NCBI GenBank assembly: GCA_950097015.1
Contig: CATNEN010000009.1
Location: 1,614,501-1,678,500 of the forward strand
Direction: 5' to 3'
DNA from: Macrostomum hystrix
Taxonomy: Eukaryota > Platyhelminthes > Macrostomidae
DNA: 64,000 bases
The notes under the pieces are model-generated. The model was not told where the DNA came from and ran no database searches. It saw only the letters and a list, made by a program, of their open reading frames with translations. Both the position numbers and the translations under genes were made by a program. Positions 22,285-35,300 of this stretch are shown here, one piece after another (within the stretch, counting starts at the first letter, position 1; each line of letters opens with the position of its first letter).

Positions 22285-25200
22285 ATGAGGGGTGCGACCA
22301 ACAGCGACGGTCAGCCGCAGAAGAGCTTCGCGCCTTCGAATTCGCCAGAGGAGCAGCGCCTGCTGGAGCAGATCACCCGGCGCTTCTCGAAGCAGAAGGA
22401 GAACGGAGATGAAGCCAGCGGCGTGGAGGTGGTTCAGCGAGTGCGGATGCCATGGCATCGACTGTTTAAGCTTCAGGACAGTCGCTCTCTGTTTGAATTC
22501 CGTTTTATCTACGAGTCGCTGAGTGAGCACCTGAATAAGATTGACAATGAGCAGACAACGGCGCACGTCGACCTGGCCTACCATTACATCCTCTTGTTTG
22601 GCGTCTTCCAGCTGCTCTCGATCTCAGCATTCGACGAGAGCTCCGGCCAGACGGTGAACACGACGCCCTTCGTTATGCTGTTCGTTGCCAGTGCCGCCAT
22701 CATGAATGTCATGTCGCTGCCCGACTGCCTTCCGAAAGCGGCCGTCAACGGCAGCATGGCCTTCGTGCTCCTCAGCCTCTACGCACTCATCATTATTTGT
22801 GAGAACCCTTATTCTTACCAAATTAATATTCTCACCGAAAAACTTAAAGTTCACTCCCATTTCAAATTTTCCCTCGTTTTTTTTCTCTTCTTCTTCTCGT
22901 ATCTTTATTAAATAACATAAGGTTAAAGTCCTAAATAACAAGTGGAGCGCGAACTCCCGACCCGCAGTGATGTCGCTTAACTACCTGAATCTGGGCATCA
23001 TGAAGTCGGCGCTGATCCTGGTTATCTACCTGTCTCGCATCCTGCGCTTCCGCATGGCTCTGCTGTTCTGCGCTGTGGTCAGCATTATGTTCCTGTTCTT
23101 CTCCCTTGCTCTGCACCGAGCTCTAGACGTACAGTTGGCCTTCCACTACAAGACCAGCCTGATGGTGGATGTTGTGGAGGTGCTGCTCTGCAACATGGTC
23201 GGCCTGTACGCTTGCGTGGTGGGCATCGTCAGACGCAAGAACACGTTCGGCACGCTGGTGGAAAACTTTTCTCTCATTAAAAAGAACGAAGAAGAAGGTT
23301 CCATCAGGTGAGGATTTCTAGTAGGTGCAGATCCCAGTCACGGTTACATATCTATAGAGCAAGGTATGCGTTGGACTTCAACTGCCTTGACTTGGCTAAA
23401 TCAATTTTCAGGAAAGAGTGGGTCCGCAAGGTGATGCCGAAGATTGTTGTGGAGCCATACGAAAAGTTCAAATTCAATCAGAGCCTGTTGCGCAAGAACA
23501 ACACAGGACTGATAGTGCCGTATCACGAGGAGTACATCTTTGCGTCCATGCTGTTCGCCGACATTGTCAACTTCACCATGATGTCAGCCGGGCGAAGCGC
23601 ATCAGAGGTGGTGCACATTCTGAACCGCATCTATGGCGCCTTTGACATCTCAGCCAGCCGGCTGCAGATTGAAAAAATTGGCACCCTGGGCGACTGCTAC
23701 TACTGCGTCTCCGGCGTGCCTATGACGGAGAAGAAGCGAGTGAGCACCGTGCAGGCCTTCGGCAGCAAGGAGTCGCAGCGAAACCAGGTCAGCTCCGGTG
23801 CATAGGACTAATAGTTACTCCAGAATAACATGCATGAGCGGGGGGTGAGTGGCATTTGCCTCTCGTAGCAAGGTCCCTAAGCTGGATTCCACGGCTATGC
23901 CACATTTATTTGGGGCGCAGCCGGAAGAGAGACTTTAGCTTGTCAAATTACGCCCTTGGGGGCCAACCGACAAGGCACAGTGAGAGTGTACAGTGCCTGA
24001 CAGTGGCAGATGTACACACCTGTGAATAAATAATTGAGATAGTAAATAACTTCTAGGCGTTCTTGATTCGATTTTGTGCGTGAATTCCATTTTCTTTTGT
24101 TTCCTGCAACGAGGAATGTTTCTAGAAAGAAACGTTAGGAAGCAAATTAAATAGGAATTTCAAGGTTAATCAGTGTTCTTCATTCGCACCCGCAGGTTTA
24201 TTACGTCCTCTGTTCTGTAGCCATGGGCTTGGAGATGTGCGAGAAGATTCAGGTGAGCTTAATTGGAGACAAAAAATCACACTTTTCGCCCCAACGCTCA
24301 ATGTGATGGCAATAGAATCAAGTGATTTTCGCTCATTTACCCGCAGGCCTTCAATGAAAGCATGGGTCTGCCAGATGAGCAGCGGGTGGACATGCGCATC
24401 GGTGTTCACTGGGGCAGCCTCAACGCGGTAATCCTGGGCGCCTCGCGCTACAAGTTCGACATCTACTCCGACGACTCGCTCATGGCCAACGAGATGGAGA
24501 GCGGCGGCGAGAAGGGCCACGTGCGAATCTCGTTTAAGTGCCATCACCTGCTGGCCAACAACAACTGCGAGATTGAGTTGCGTGGCCAACTGTTCATACA
24601 TTTAAGGGGAGCTTTTCCTGCAAAGAGCAACGAGAAAATCTTTTAGTTAGAGGAAATTTCGCAGCACTTTAGATATGCCAAAAATCCCGACAAATCGTTT
24701 TGTCGGAAAAGTTCCTGTGGGGAAGCATCAGCCAGCAATCAGCGAGAAACACCTGACCAGCTGTTTAGGCTCATGGCGGTAAAAGCCAACTGCTTGAAAA
24801 TCTGGATAAGCAATGCTGTTTGCGGCATAGCAAAGATTTATTGTGGGAAAATCACATTGTCCCGGTCTTTGAACTTTCTGACTGCTTCTAGTGAGTTATA
24901 GAACGAAAGTTACCTAATTTCTGAAACTTTTCACCAGACTGAGCTCGTACGACTTCAAGGACAGCTCAGACCCGGAGTACTACTCACCTGAGGACCTGGC
25001 TAAGAGTATGTCGTTGATGCGCCGCCGCTGGAAGCTGATGCCGGAGTCGCGCAGTAGCAACAGAAGCGGAACTTCAAATGCGTCGCGTCGAGCGCCTCGA
25101 AAGACTTTAGATACCATGAGTGGAGGCATCGGAGGTGGCGGCGGTGAAGAAGACCCTGCAGGGGACATTGCTATGGGCCAAAAAGAGAATTTCATTGAGA

Positions 25201-28200
25201 CATATTCACCAGAGGCGCTGCGGCAGGTGAGTTTTTACTGAGCGCTGATTTTATGTAGCGCTGACATTCGGCTACAGAGCATGAGTCTGCCTATTTCATC
25301 AATTAAATGCGCAAACAGGCTCAGATAAACTCTCGCCTGAAACGCTGCATCGTGGTATGGAAGCGCCGAGATGGTAGCATCAGTCCAATGACCAAGAAAG
25401 CGTTCAACCGCGAGAAAGTGCCCTTCGAGCTTACTGGCGTTGAAGGCGTAGCCAGCCGCAAAGGCTACAGCGAGGAGAGCCGAGTCAAGAAGGCCGAGTC
25501 GGAGAGGCGGGTGCGCAAGGACACCATGGAGGAGAGCGGCCTCATCGAGAGTTTCCTGAACAATAAGCAGGACATCAAGCACCTGATGATGCCAGACTTC
25601 ACGTAAGCTGAGTCCTAATGATCCTTGTCCCCGAATAACAAAAAAAGAGAGTAAAACTGGTCTGGTATTGGTGAAACATTTGGAATTTCCCGCAGCTACC
25701 TTGGCTACTTCCGAGACGTCACCTTCGAGTACCTGTACCGGATTCGCTACTTTTTACCCGCCAACCACCTTGGCTTTGAAGTGGCCCGGTTGAGCTTCAT
25801 CTTCTCGCCAGCCTACGATCACACCGTCCTCCTCATCTTCAACGCCATCTACACCCTGACCTGCCTCTATGCCTTGTTGGACTACTTCGACTCTGATGTC
25901 CTGATGCTCATCGGCAGCGTGTTTACCATGCACGCCTTCGTGGTGGCGCTACTGCTGGTGGACGCCAAGTACAATGTGCACAATGAACGCAAGCAGCTGG
26001 CCACGCAGCGCTATTGTAAAATGAACCGCGTCGACACTCGCGAGTCCGTACTGCTGCGGCTCTACTATCTGCTGTACGATGAGAAATTCTTCCAGGGGTT
26101 CCAGTTCCTCATGCTCAGCTATCCCATACTGCTGCTCGTTTTACTCGGCAGACAATGCGCCATGCGGCATCTGACTTTCCTCTCCAGGCTAGGTATGCTG
26201 GCTTCCATGAGCTCGATTCATATTGGAGGGCATTTTTTGTCACTACGTAGCTCACCATTTTTCGCACTATCCGCCATTGTACAGTCATCCCAGATATTGA
26301 CGATAAAGCCAAGCAAATCAATCGGATTGAACTCTACAATACCACCGGCATCAACACGCTCGTGTACGTCTATGTTCGCCTGATGGACATCTCCATGATG
26401 AACAACGTTCTCATGCACACCACCACCTTCGCCACCAACATGTTGAACCTTCTGTTTAAGTTCAGCGTGCACTTTATTGTGACACTGGCGCTGAATTATC
26501 GACATCGAACTGGCCATATATTTGCCTACATACTTCCTGAGCAGTATCTCACCTATTCGCTGTTTGCGCTGGCGTTCTTGTTGTTTTGCATACCGCTGAC
26601 AATATTCCGGTAAGTCTAACCCAAATACAATACAATGTATGCATGTTGGCGGCTTTAGCCAGCAGCAACGGCGTAAGCTGAAGCCGCGTAGCTGCTGAAG
26701 CTTATTTTCGCCTATATTGTAAGCTATATATTGTATAGCTTTCTATAGGAGAACTTCGATATAGACATAGACAGACATCATTTTCCGGCATGCAATGAAA
26801 TTGTTGCCGCATTTCTACTTCCGTGAAATGCGAAGGAAAGCTATACAATATAATAGTGGGCACTGACAATCATTTGGCGACTGTCGACTGAACCTTTTTG
26901 AACGCAAATTCGTCATTTCTGCTAGCAAGTTCAATAAAACTGCATTCGAATTCGGACGACCACTTTGACTATAATTTGTGAACTGCATTCAAGTTAGGCA
27001 AAGTGCATTCAAGTTAGGCAAACTGCATTCAAGTTAGGCAAAGTGCATTCAAGTTAGGCAAAGTGCATTCAAGTTAGGCAAAGTGCATTCAAGTTAGGCA
27101 AACTGCATTCAAGTTAGGCAAACTGCATTCAAGTTAGGCAAACTGCATTCAAGTTAGGCAAAGTGCATTCAAGTTAGGCAAAGTGCATTCAAGTTAGGCA
27201 AACTGCATTCAAGTTAGGCAAACTGCATTCAAGTTAGGCAAACTGCATTCAAGTTAGGCTAACTGCATTGCCTTGACTTTCTCGTCGTCGTGCAGTGCAC
27301 TTTCTCACTGTGAAGAAGCTTATAGCCCCGTAGTGGTTAGAGCTTTAAACTTCCAATCGAAAGGTCGGGAGTTGTGATCTCAGCCCATCAGCCACAGAAA
27401 TGAAAAGTTGACCTAAGCAGCTGTGCTCGCCTCCACTTGCAGTCAAAGGGCGATTCGAACTGAGTTCTTCGCCACTTACCAGTCCAACAAGGAGATGGTG
27501 AAGGCCACCGAAGACAAGCAGAAGATCAATCGCGTTATCTTCGACCTGTATCCGCGGAACCTGGTGCCGAAACTCATCGCAATCTCCAACACAGACGAGG
27601 AGTCCATGCTAATCATGGAGAAAGCGTTGAAAGGCGACTTTGCGTTGCACCACGAAAACATTTCGCCAGCTTCCGTGGCCTTCATCTGCCTGTGGGCCGG
27701 CAGGGACACTCTGGCCAAGTGGTTTCGCAAGTACTACCCCAGCCAGTCCGCTTCCACGGACAGCCACCAGGTAGGCCGGCAGACCGCCATGGAGATTGTG
27801 GCGCTCAACAGCATCCTCTGCGCCATGGACGAGGAGCTCGGCCGCATGCAGTTCATTGACAAGATTAAGTCCTACCGTGACACTTACCTGGCCGTTTCCG
27901 GCCTGTCCATGAACCCGGTGACCAAGCAGAAGTCGCCGAAGGCACCGCACATTGCGTTAATGCTGTACTGTCTGAACCTGGTCCACTCCAAGGTGCCGGC
28001 ATTCAAGCAGATCGAGGACCAGATCAACACCCGCGCGCGCCTGACGGACAAGGAGGCTTACGATCCGTCTGATCTCTTCAGAATACGCTTTAAAATCGGC
28101 TTCTGCGTTGGCGACCTCATTGCGGGTGAGTCGTGAGCACATTATTTTTTCTGTGTGATGTCTGAAGCTATACAGAAACACACGCTTTAATTGATTAAGA

Positions 28201-28510
28201 AATTTTCAAGCCTGATCTATCTAGTATAATAACACCTTGCCAATGCTTTCCAGGCACCATCGGTCGCGACAAGCCGGCGTTTGACTGCTGGGGCAACACG
28301 GTTAACACATCCTCGCGAATGTACTCAAACGGAGCTCTAGACATGATTCAGTGCCTGGTGGACACTGTCGAGTACCTGAAAGAGTACTTCGAGTTCGAGC
28401 CGGTGGGCTACAAGTCCATCAAGGGTCTGGGCATCCAGATGACCTACGCGGTGAAAGGTCTGCGGCTGAATAGGCTGCGAGGCCTGGCTGACAATCAGGC
28501 TGCCGAGTGA
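22285..28510 (+). CDS. Transmembrane adenylyl cyclase (class III, closest to the AC9 type)
   Basis: Makes cAMP from ATP at the plasma membrane. Eleven exons: 22285-22798, 22968-23307, 23412-23787, 24196-24252, 24347-24576, 24938-25226, 25319-25602, 25696-26192, 26285-26609, 27443-28125 and 28254-28510; sum 3852 nt, 1283 aa. Layout: cytoplasmic N-terminus; first six-helix membrane block (exons 1-2); C1 cyclase domain (exons 3-5) with both metal aspartates in FADIVNFT and LGDCYYC and the motif MRIGVHWG; linker; second membrane block (exons 8-9); C2 domain (exons 10-11) with KIKSYRDTYLAVSG and the catalytic Asn/Arg motif GNTVNTSSRM. The juxtamembrane start of C2 resembles AC9. Oddities: an insertion after the second metal site, an unusual GAS/YKFDIYSDD segment in C1, and a 57-nt exon 4. 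Start ATG 22285 is the first in a good frame; AATAAA lies at 28723. Confidence 0.9.
23875..24020 (-). repeat. Dispersed ~280-bp element, copy 3 (partial)
   Basis: Lies in intron 3 of the adenylyl cyclase gene. In reverse complement it carries the CACAGGTGTGTACATCTGCC, GTACACTCTCACTGTGCCTTG and GGTTGGCC blocks found in the copies near 36.6 and 38.8 kb. Confidence 0.65.
26990..27272 (+). repeat. 20-bp minisatellite (CATTCAAGTTAGGCAAACTG)n
   Basis: About 14 units differing mainly by AAGTG/AACTG, in intron 9 of the adenylyl cyclase gene (26610-27442). Confidence 0.97.
27325..27420 (+). repeat. tRNA-derived SINE, diverged copy
   Basis: CCCGTAGTGGTTAGAG resembles an A-box region, and AAAGGTCGGGAGTTGTGATC is a decayed B-box region with the same spacing as the other SINE heads. 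It lies in intron 9 of adenylyl cyclase, just after the minisatellite. Confidence 0.5.
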
Positions 28511-29048
28511 GATGCAGCTGGGCAGAAATCAGTCGGCCTGGCTGACAATCTGAAACTGCTGAGCTCGCGGTTAAAAGCTCGCAATGTTCTTCATAAAAAC
28601 TGAATAGTTTTCTGAACTCCAATAACTAAAGTTGAATATTTCCGGTTACTCTGAACATCTATGCCATGTTAGCTGCTATTTCTATTGTCACAATAAGCCT
28701 CGTTATTTACCTAAAACATAGAAATAAATTCAACCCATTGTCGCAGTTTAATCAATTAATTTAGTTTTGCTATTGATCTAATATAATGTTAATTATACCT
28801 TGCTTCACTTTCCTGGCGTTAATGGGCCAGTTAAAACCACACTGCAACTTCGAGGAGCAGTTTTGTCTCATGACACACCGATCGGCAGAAACTGGAGTTG
28901 ATCGATCGTGACGCGGACTCGTAGAGTGAATTCTGATCGAGGTGTGCTCACATTCATGAGTACGCGAGAGCCGCGTGCAGCAGCTCGTAATTCATTTTTA
29001 TAGTTTTTAGTCGGCGGAAATAGAAACTCCTCAGCTGGCTGACACAGC
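28511..29048. other. 3' flank of adenylyl cyclase and tRNA upstream region
   Basis: AATAAA at 28723-28728 is the probable adenylyl cyclase polyA signal. The rest is unremarkable. Confidence 0.5.
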
Positions 29049-29120
29049 GGGGGTGTAGCTCAGAGGTAGAGCGTTCGCTTTGCATGTGAAAGGTCCCGGG
29101 TTCAAACCCCGGCTCCTCCA
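29049..29120 (+). tRNA. tRNA-Ala (anticodon UGC)
   Basis: A 72-nt cloverleaf: acceptor GGGGGTG, D arm GCTC/GAGC, anticodon stem TTCGC/GTGAA around loop TTTGCAT, variable AGGTC, T arm CCGGG/CCCGG with loop TTCAAAC, and discriminator A. The G3:U70 pair that marks alanine tRNAs is present. Internal promoter boxes A (TAGCTCAGAGG) and B (GGTTCAAACC) are intact. One T-T mismatch sits at the sixth acceptor pair. No intron. It lies 538 bases after adenylyl cyclase, on the same strand. Confidence 0.93.
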
Positions 29121-32100
29121 GCGCGATGAATTTTTTGCAAATGAAATAAGCATAGATTAATTAGACTCTCAGTATACGTATTTACTGTTTTTCGTGCTCA
29201 CAAATGGACACTTATGATTTTGGAAATTCGAACGGACGGCCGGACGGGCCGGACCGGCATATGAAAGCGAGGTGGCGGCGTGACCCACCTGGCTGGGCCA
29301 GACCGGAAGTGGGGTTGTCTGCTCAGCTGAAAATCTCAAAATAACTCATACGTTACAAAACAAGGTTAACCAACCACAACAACGCAATAACTCTATAATG
29401 AAAAGATATGCACGCACTGCAGACACTCTATCGATGTATTTTCAATCATTTGACAGTGGCCATGAACCTGCAGAGCCGATATTTTAGCGTGAAAACAGCC
29501 CTGATTATTGACTGAGGGTTATAAAGCTCATGCAAGTAAATGGGATACATCGATGAGCCTTTGTGTGGCTTCGAAAGGAAAAATTTTCGCTAAAAAGGAA
29601 ATCCGTATGGAAACAATTGTTTTAGCCAGATCAAAAATAATAACTGTTTGAACATCTAAGGACCATTGAAGTACTTCATTGCCTCACAGCGCATAAGAAG
29701 CATTTAAAAGTGCATGCGGGGTTTGATTTTTTGTAAAGCCTGTTTCTAAAAAACGCGTAAGGCTTAGTGTGGTCCAAGGACCACTTGAAGAAGAACCGGA
29801 CACTTCGTTTCTTAGAAATGCGATTAAAGGCTGGTTATCACGGAAAAATGCTCTAGCGAGATTGAATTTTCACGTTTTCGTTTTACGTCTCGCTGTTCAC
29901 TTTTGTGAATAAGCTTAATTGATATTTATTTTATTCGTTTATTTATTTAGCAGTTCAACAGTATGATTCAGCAATAGGCCTATGATGTAGCAGTTTGCTA
30001 AATCAATGTTTGTGTGTATGGGTAGGGTAGTTAGTACAGTAATCAGTAGTCCTAGTTGTGAGTTTTAGGCTTAAGTATATCGGAAGTATACTAAAACCAT
30101 TTATGCATGTATTTTGGCACTGCTCACTTTAAGCAAGAGCATTTGCTTCATAATTTAGATAATAAGATAATATGCATTTAAGTCTGACATATGCCTTGTA
30201 GATTTAGAAAATACATCTAGGTCCAAATGATAGGCCTAAATGTTACTCTAATCACTAGGCTAGGCCAAACTGGAGTGGAGTGATTCATCTGTTAAAATAG
30301 GTATTAGCTGCACCTAGCTAGTTTTATCATCATAAGTTGTATTATTTTTGTTGTAGGCCTAACTTCTTAGTAAAGTCTTTATCCCAATGATGCCACCAAA
30401 GTTGTTCTAATGCTTCTCTCGTGAATTATCATTCCAATGATAAGATGTCACCAAAGTTGTCCTAGGGTTAATTATTATTCTAACTTTATTTTAACAATGC
30501 CACCAGTTGCTGTATTTCTATTTTTTATTTTATATCCTACAAAAGTTGTTTACAGAGGTAATATAATATAATATCTAAGTAATCTCAATATTTGAGATAG
30601 GGCGTCGTTTGAATATTTCCTAGAAACAATTTCCTGCGACAATTTTTATTTTGTTTAACTGCACGCAAATTTTGTTTTAATGCACTGATTTTTTATTCGC
30701 ACCGAAAATGAAGGTTTTAATGAAGTTGCGGAGATGAGGCGGAGTGTGAGTTTTTTAGTATAAATACACGAGTGAGAGAGGGCAGAAGTCAACGTTTTTG
30801 TACGTCTTGTATGTGTTGAAACATGTTCAGAATAAAGAAAGATTGGAAGTGATTGTCTTCAGTTATTTTAAGATACGAAGAGAAAAAAGTGAATATAGTG
30901 AAAGAAGAGCTGTAACCGTAGGGCTAGATCCACTGGTAAAGCCCAAGACGGACTGAAGACTGAATTGAAGATCGATTGAAGAGTAATTGAATAGTGATAA
31001 AGACGGATAAAGACTGATAAAAGACGGATAAAGACCGATAAATATCGAGTAGTTACAGAAATAATGCAGCAAGGTTATAAGTGAGAGTAAATAGAGAGGA
31101 TAGGCCTAACTATCGGCCATATAGGCCCTAACGCTACCAGATTAAATACATAACGCTACCTATTTAAATTGAAAAAAAGAGGTGCATAAAAGTGAATAAT
31201 TAAGGACATTCATTAAGATTGTTATAAAGACAGTAGGCCCTATTTAAATAAAGTGTATAAGCACTAGGCCTACAACACAAGATATTAACTATTGTAAAAT
31301 AACCCTGTGACAACTTTGGTAGGACTTTAATTAGCCTATCAAAGCATAAGCAATAGAACAACTTTGGTGGCATCATTAGGATTAGGAAGTTATTAAGAAA
31401 TTAGCCCTACAACATATTTTTTTAGAATCAGTCTCTGAGAATCTATTTTATATATTATAAATAATTACTTGAGTAGTGTATTTAGTTAGTCTAAGTATCA
31501 TATTTAGTTATTCTGGGTAGCACATTTATTTGTCTAGGTAGTGTATTTACTTATTCTGGTCAATTTCTTTATTTGTATGTATGGATTTCTGAGTGTAGGC
31601 TTTCCGAATGATCTCATTCTCAAGTGTACATTGTACAGCAATACTTTCTACTTCTTTCTCTTGAAACATACATGCGCAACCTCCCAAATCTTAGCCGGCC
31701 TTGCGACTTAGTTTTTGCTCTCATTTGCGACTTAGTTCGTTTCATTGCTCTATTTACGACTTAGTTTGCTCTCATTTGCTCTCTTTTTCTCTCCCCTTTT
31801 TCCTTTTCTTCACGCCTTCCTTTTTTGTCCCTTGGTCCCCCCTTTGATTTTTTGGCGCTTGGTCGATTGGTTTTTGCGACTTACCTTGCTTGGCCCTCGT
31901 TTCACCCGGCCGGTTCGGCTGGGTCGGCCTGGTGTTGCGCATGTATGCTCTTGAAATATCTTAGTATTTGTCTCCATATGTTTTATAAAGAATGAAAGAA
32001 CACTTCTGAGTATTGTATAATATGAATTTTGTATAAAACAACAATCCAAAGCTTCTTTCATTTTTTTTTCCTGTTCCTGTTCCTATTTATACAAAAGTTT

Positions 32101-32300
32101 AAAGATTAAAACAAATTAATAGTTTATTGTAAATTGTTTTACAATTATTTATTAAATAAGAAATTAGTATTGTGCTACCCAGAATCAACACATCTTTGTT
32201 ACTTTTTACCAATTAAAAAAATAATTGGAGTTTCCAATTATCCAATTTTACCTTACAAAAATGCAAAATGAATTGCCACTTGGTGCTATCCACAGCCACA
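29121..32300. other. A/T-rich intergenic region with a long inverted repeat
   Basis: No coding sequence recognised over 3.2 kb. Many TAGGCCTA-type motifs occur at 29980-31270. A TATA-like AGTATAAATAC (about 30759) followed by AATAAAG (about 30832) resembles an LTR-type promoter/polyA pair, but no reverse transcriptase is nearby. 31730-31930 is pyrimidine-rich with repeated CGACTTAGTTTGC-like words. Confidence 0.5.
30350..31415. repeat. Fold-back structure: imperfect ~125-bp inverted repeats
   Basis: The left arm (about 30350-30480) and the reverse complement of the right arm (about 31290-31415) share TTGTAGG.CTAA.TTCTTA, then TAATGATGCCACC/CAATGATGCCACC, AAAGTTGTTCTA, CCAAAGTTGTC and AGGGTTA, all in the same order. 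About 800 bp lie between them, including the TATA-like and AATAAAG motifs. It is possibly a non-autonomous element. Confidence 0.65.
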
Positions 32301-35300
32301 ATGAGCCAGATGGCAGAGCTCAGGTCTCAGCTGGGTCGGGCATTCCGTCTGCATGGCCTCAGTTTACACCCTGAGACATCCCGGGCTGTGCTGGTAGCCA
32401 TGGAACAGAGTGGCCAGGCCAGCTCTGCCAACTCTGCCTCAGTCATTGACAGGTAAGCCACTGACTGCAGGCTGCCTTCATGCTGATTGGACCCACTCAC
32501 AATGAATCATTTGCCATTGCCCTCCAGCTGCTCACAATGAATCATTTGCCATTGCCCTCCAGCCGCTCACAATGACTCCTTTGCAATTTCCCTCCAGCCA
32601 CTCACAATGAATCATTTGCCATTGCCCTCCAGCCACTCACAATGAATCATTTGCCATTGCCCTCCAGCCACTCACAATGAATCATTTGCAATTGCCCTCC
32701 AGCCACTCCCAATGAATCATTTGCAATTGCCCTCCAGCCACTCACAATGACTCCTTTGCCATTGCCCTCCAGCCACTCACAATGACTCCTTTGCTATTGC
32801 CCTCCAGCCACTCACAATTAATCATTTGCCATTGCCCTCCAGCCACTCACAATGAATCATTTGCCATTGCCCTCCAGCCACTCACAATGAATCATTTGCC
32901 ATTGCCCTCCAGCCACTCACAATGAATCATTTGCAATTTCCCTCTAGCCACTCACAATGAATCATTTGCCATTGCCCTCCAGCCACTCCCAATGACTCCT
33001 TTTCCATCGCCCTCAAGCCAGTAGCTTTTCCTGCTCCTTTTCTACCCCAGGCTGGTGGAAGCTGTGCTGCGGCAGCCGCTGGAAAGCTGCCACGTGCAGA
33101 AGTCGGACATTGAGTCGCTAATCGCTGAGCAGCTGCTAGGCGGCACGGCGGCAGCCGCCATCGCCGACAGTCCCTGGCTGCAGGTGTTCGACGTGTTCGA
33201 TCCGGCCGCGCCGCGATTCCGCTACGATCGCGACAGCCGGAAGTTGGCCCCGGCACCAGCGCCACGCCGTCCATCGGATGGGCTGGAGGGCGGCGCCGAG
33301 GGCCGTCTGCTGCTGCTGCGCCAGCGCTACGAGTTCCTGCTGCAGCGGCTGCTGAGAGCGCCCGGCTTCGCCGATTGCGACCCGCTGGGCGCTGGCAGCG
33401 CCAGTTTCTGTGGCAGGGGCGGCGGCGGAGGCGCCCTGCGTACTGTGGAGTTTGCCAAGGCCTGCGGACCAGACGAACAGCTGGTGGTGCTGGGCATGCT
33501 GACTCGGTGAGCTTCGCTTGCACTTTAATAGGGCTGTGCTGGGCATGCTGACTCGGTGAGCTTCGCTTGCACTTTAATAGGGCTGTGCTGGGCATGCTGA
33601 CTCGGTGAGATTGCACTAATTAGGGGTCGTACATCTGGTCCAACTAATATAGTTTGTCTTTTATCTTAAATAATATACTAGCCAACGTTTTGTTGCGCAA
33701 CTTTTGAAAAAAATAGAATTCAGTCGCCAGCCCTTCAGAGCGTCGAGATATTCAATGGTCCTGTTCTGGCCAAAGGTCAGATTTTTCCATAAGAGCTAAT
33801 GTATTTCATACGCCCTACACACGAATCAGCGCCTCAGTTTGGCCTTTCTAGGCCTTCAAAATTGATCAGCATGGTGCCCGAATGTGCCTGCATCATCTCC
33901 AAATTCAGAGGTCACGCACCTTTACATCCGATGACGGAGCTGCTGGACCTTCAACAAGTAATAGTTCAGTTTAGGCAAACATTGAAGTTTGATCATCGAA
34001 AGTAGAAAAATCCGCTTTGAGGACTCAATAGCCAGCTGGAGGCACTCTGCTGACTGCCCTGACGGCATCGAATGGTGACTGATTGGTTGACAGACTAGGC
34101 GTGGGTCCTGTGGTTGAGTTTCGTCCGATATTGAGGCTTGATCAGCAAAATGGAAGAAATTTGCATCGGTGTGTCCATATTCGGCTGGTGCCTCTTGTTG
34201 AAGGTCCAGCAGCTCCGTCTAAATAAAAGTGCGTGACCACCAAAGTCTGTGATGATGGAGACACATTCGGGTAACGCACTGATGGAGTTTCCAGGCCGCA
34301 CTGAGGCACAGTGCGAATTCCTGCAAAAAGGTGTATTAAATGCACTAGCTCTAATGGGAAAAATCTGACCTTCGGCCAGAACCATTGAATATCTCGACGC
34401 TCTCTGAAAAGAGCTGGCGATCTGATTCTTGTTTCAGAAGATGCGCAGCAAAAAGTTGGCCCGTGTTCTTGAGTTTCGTGTGCTTGCTTTGACAAATAAT
34501 TGTCAGGGGGAAATCCCCCGTTACAGGTATAAAAAGGGGTGGGAAAACGTCAGGTAGTCCAACTGTTAAGCCTCCGGTTTTCCGTATCCCGCAGCTCCGC
34601 GGCGCCTAACCACTGGTTCCTGGAGGACCCGACCGGCGTTATGTCGATCGACGCCAGCCGCTGTCGTTTTAACGATGGCATCCTGGCGGAGGGCTGCGTT
34701 GTGCTGGCCGAGGGCTGCTACCGCCAGGCCGATGCTTCATTCCTCATGCTGGAAGCCGGCCTGCCGCCTGCTGAGCGGCCTGCCGACACCCGAGCCGCGC
34801 TTGGCTCGCTGAACACATTCGGCGGCCCGTCGGCCACCTGCGCCCGCCTTGACGCCCGGCTAGCCGAGCGCGAGCGGTCCGGCCACTCGCAGTACCTGGT
34901 GTTCGTGTCCGACGTCTGGCTGGACGACCCCGAGGCGAGTTGTATTTTCAATCGCGCGTTGCACAGCTCGCTACTTAGATTCGAAGTATTTACTTGCATA
35001 AAAAAGGTCATAGTTGCTCACACCGTTTACCCAGAAGCTGCGCTTTTGGCAACGCAGCTGTTGTGCGGCGCACCTGAAGGCTGCGTTCAGTCCATGGACT
35101 GGGGGTACAGTATACTGGTACACCACATTTAACAGCTGGGTGAACTGAAGCAAATCAGAGTTAATTTTCTTGCTAAAGGACACAAATTGTTCCGCTGGAG
35201 AATCGGGAATCAAACCCTGACCTTCAAGTCGTCAGAAATATATGATGCCCCGCTGCGGATTCGAACTCGGGACTGTCCATAGGATTTGAAAACCTTTTTT

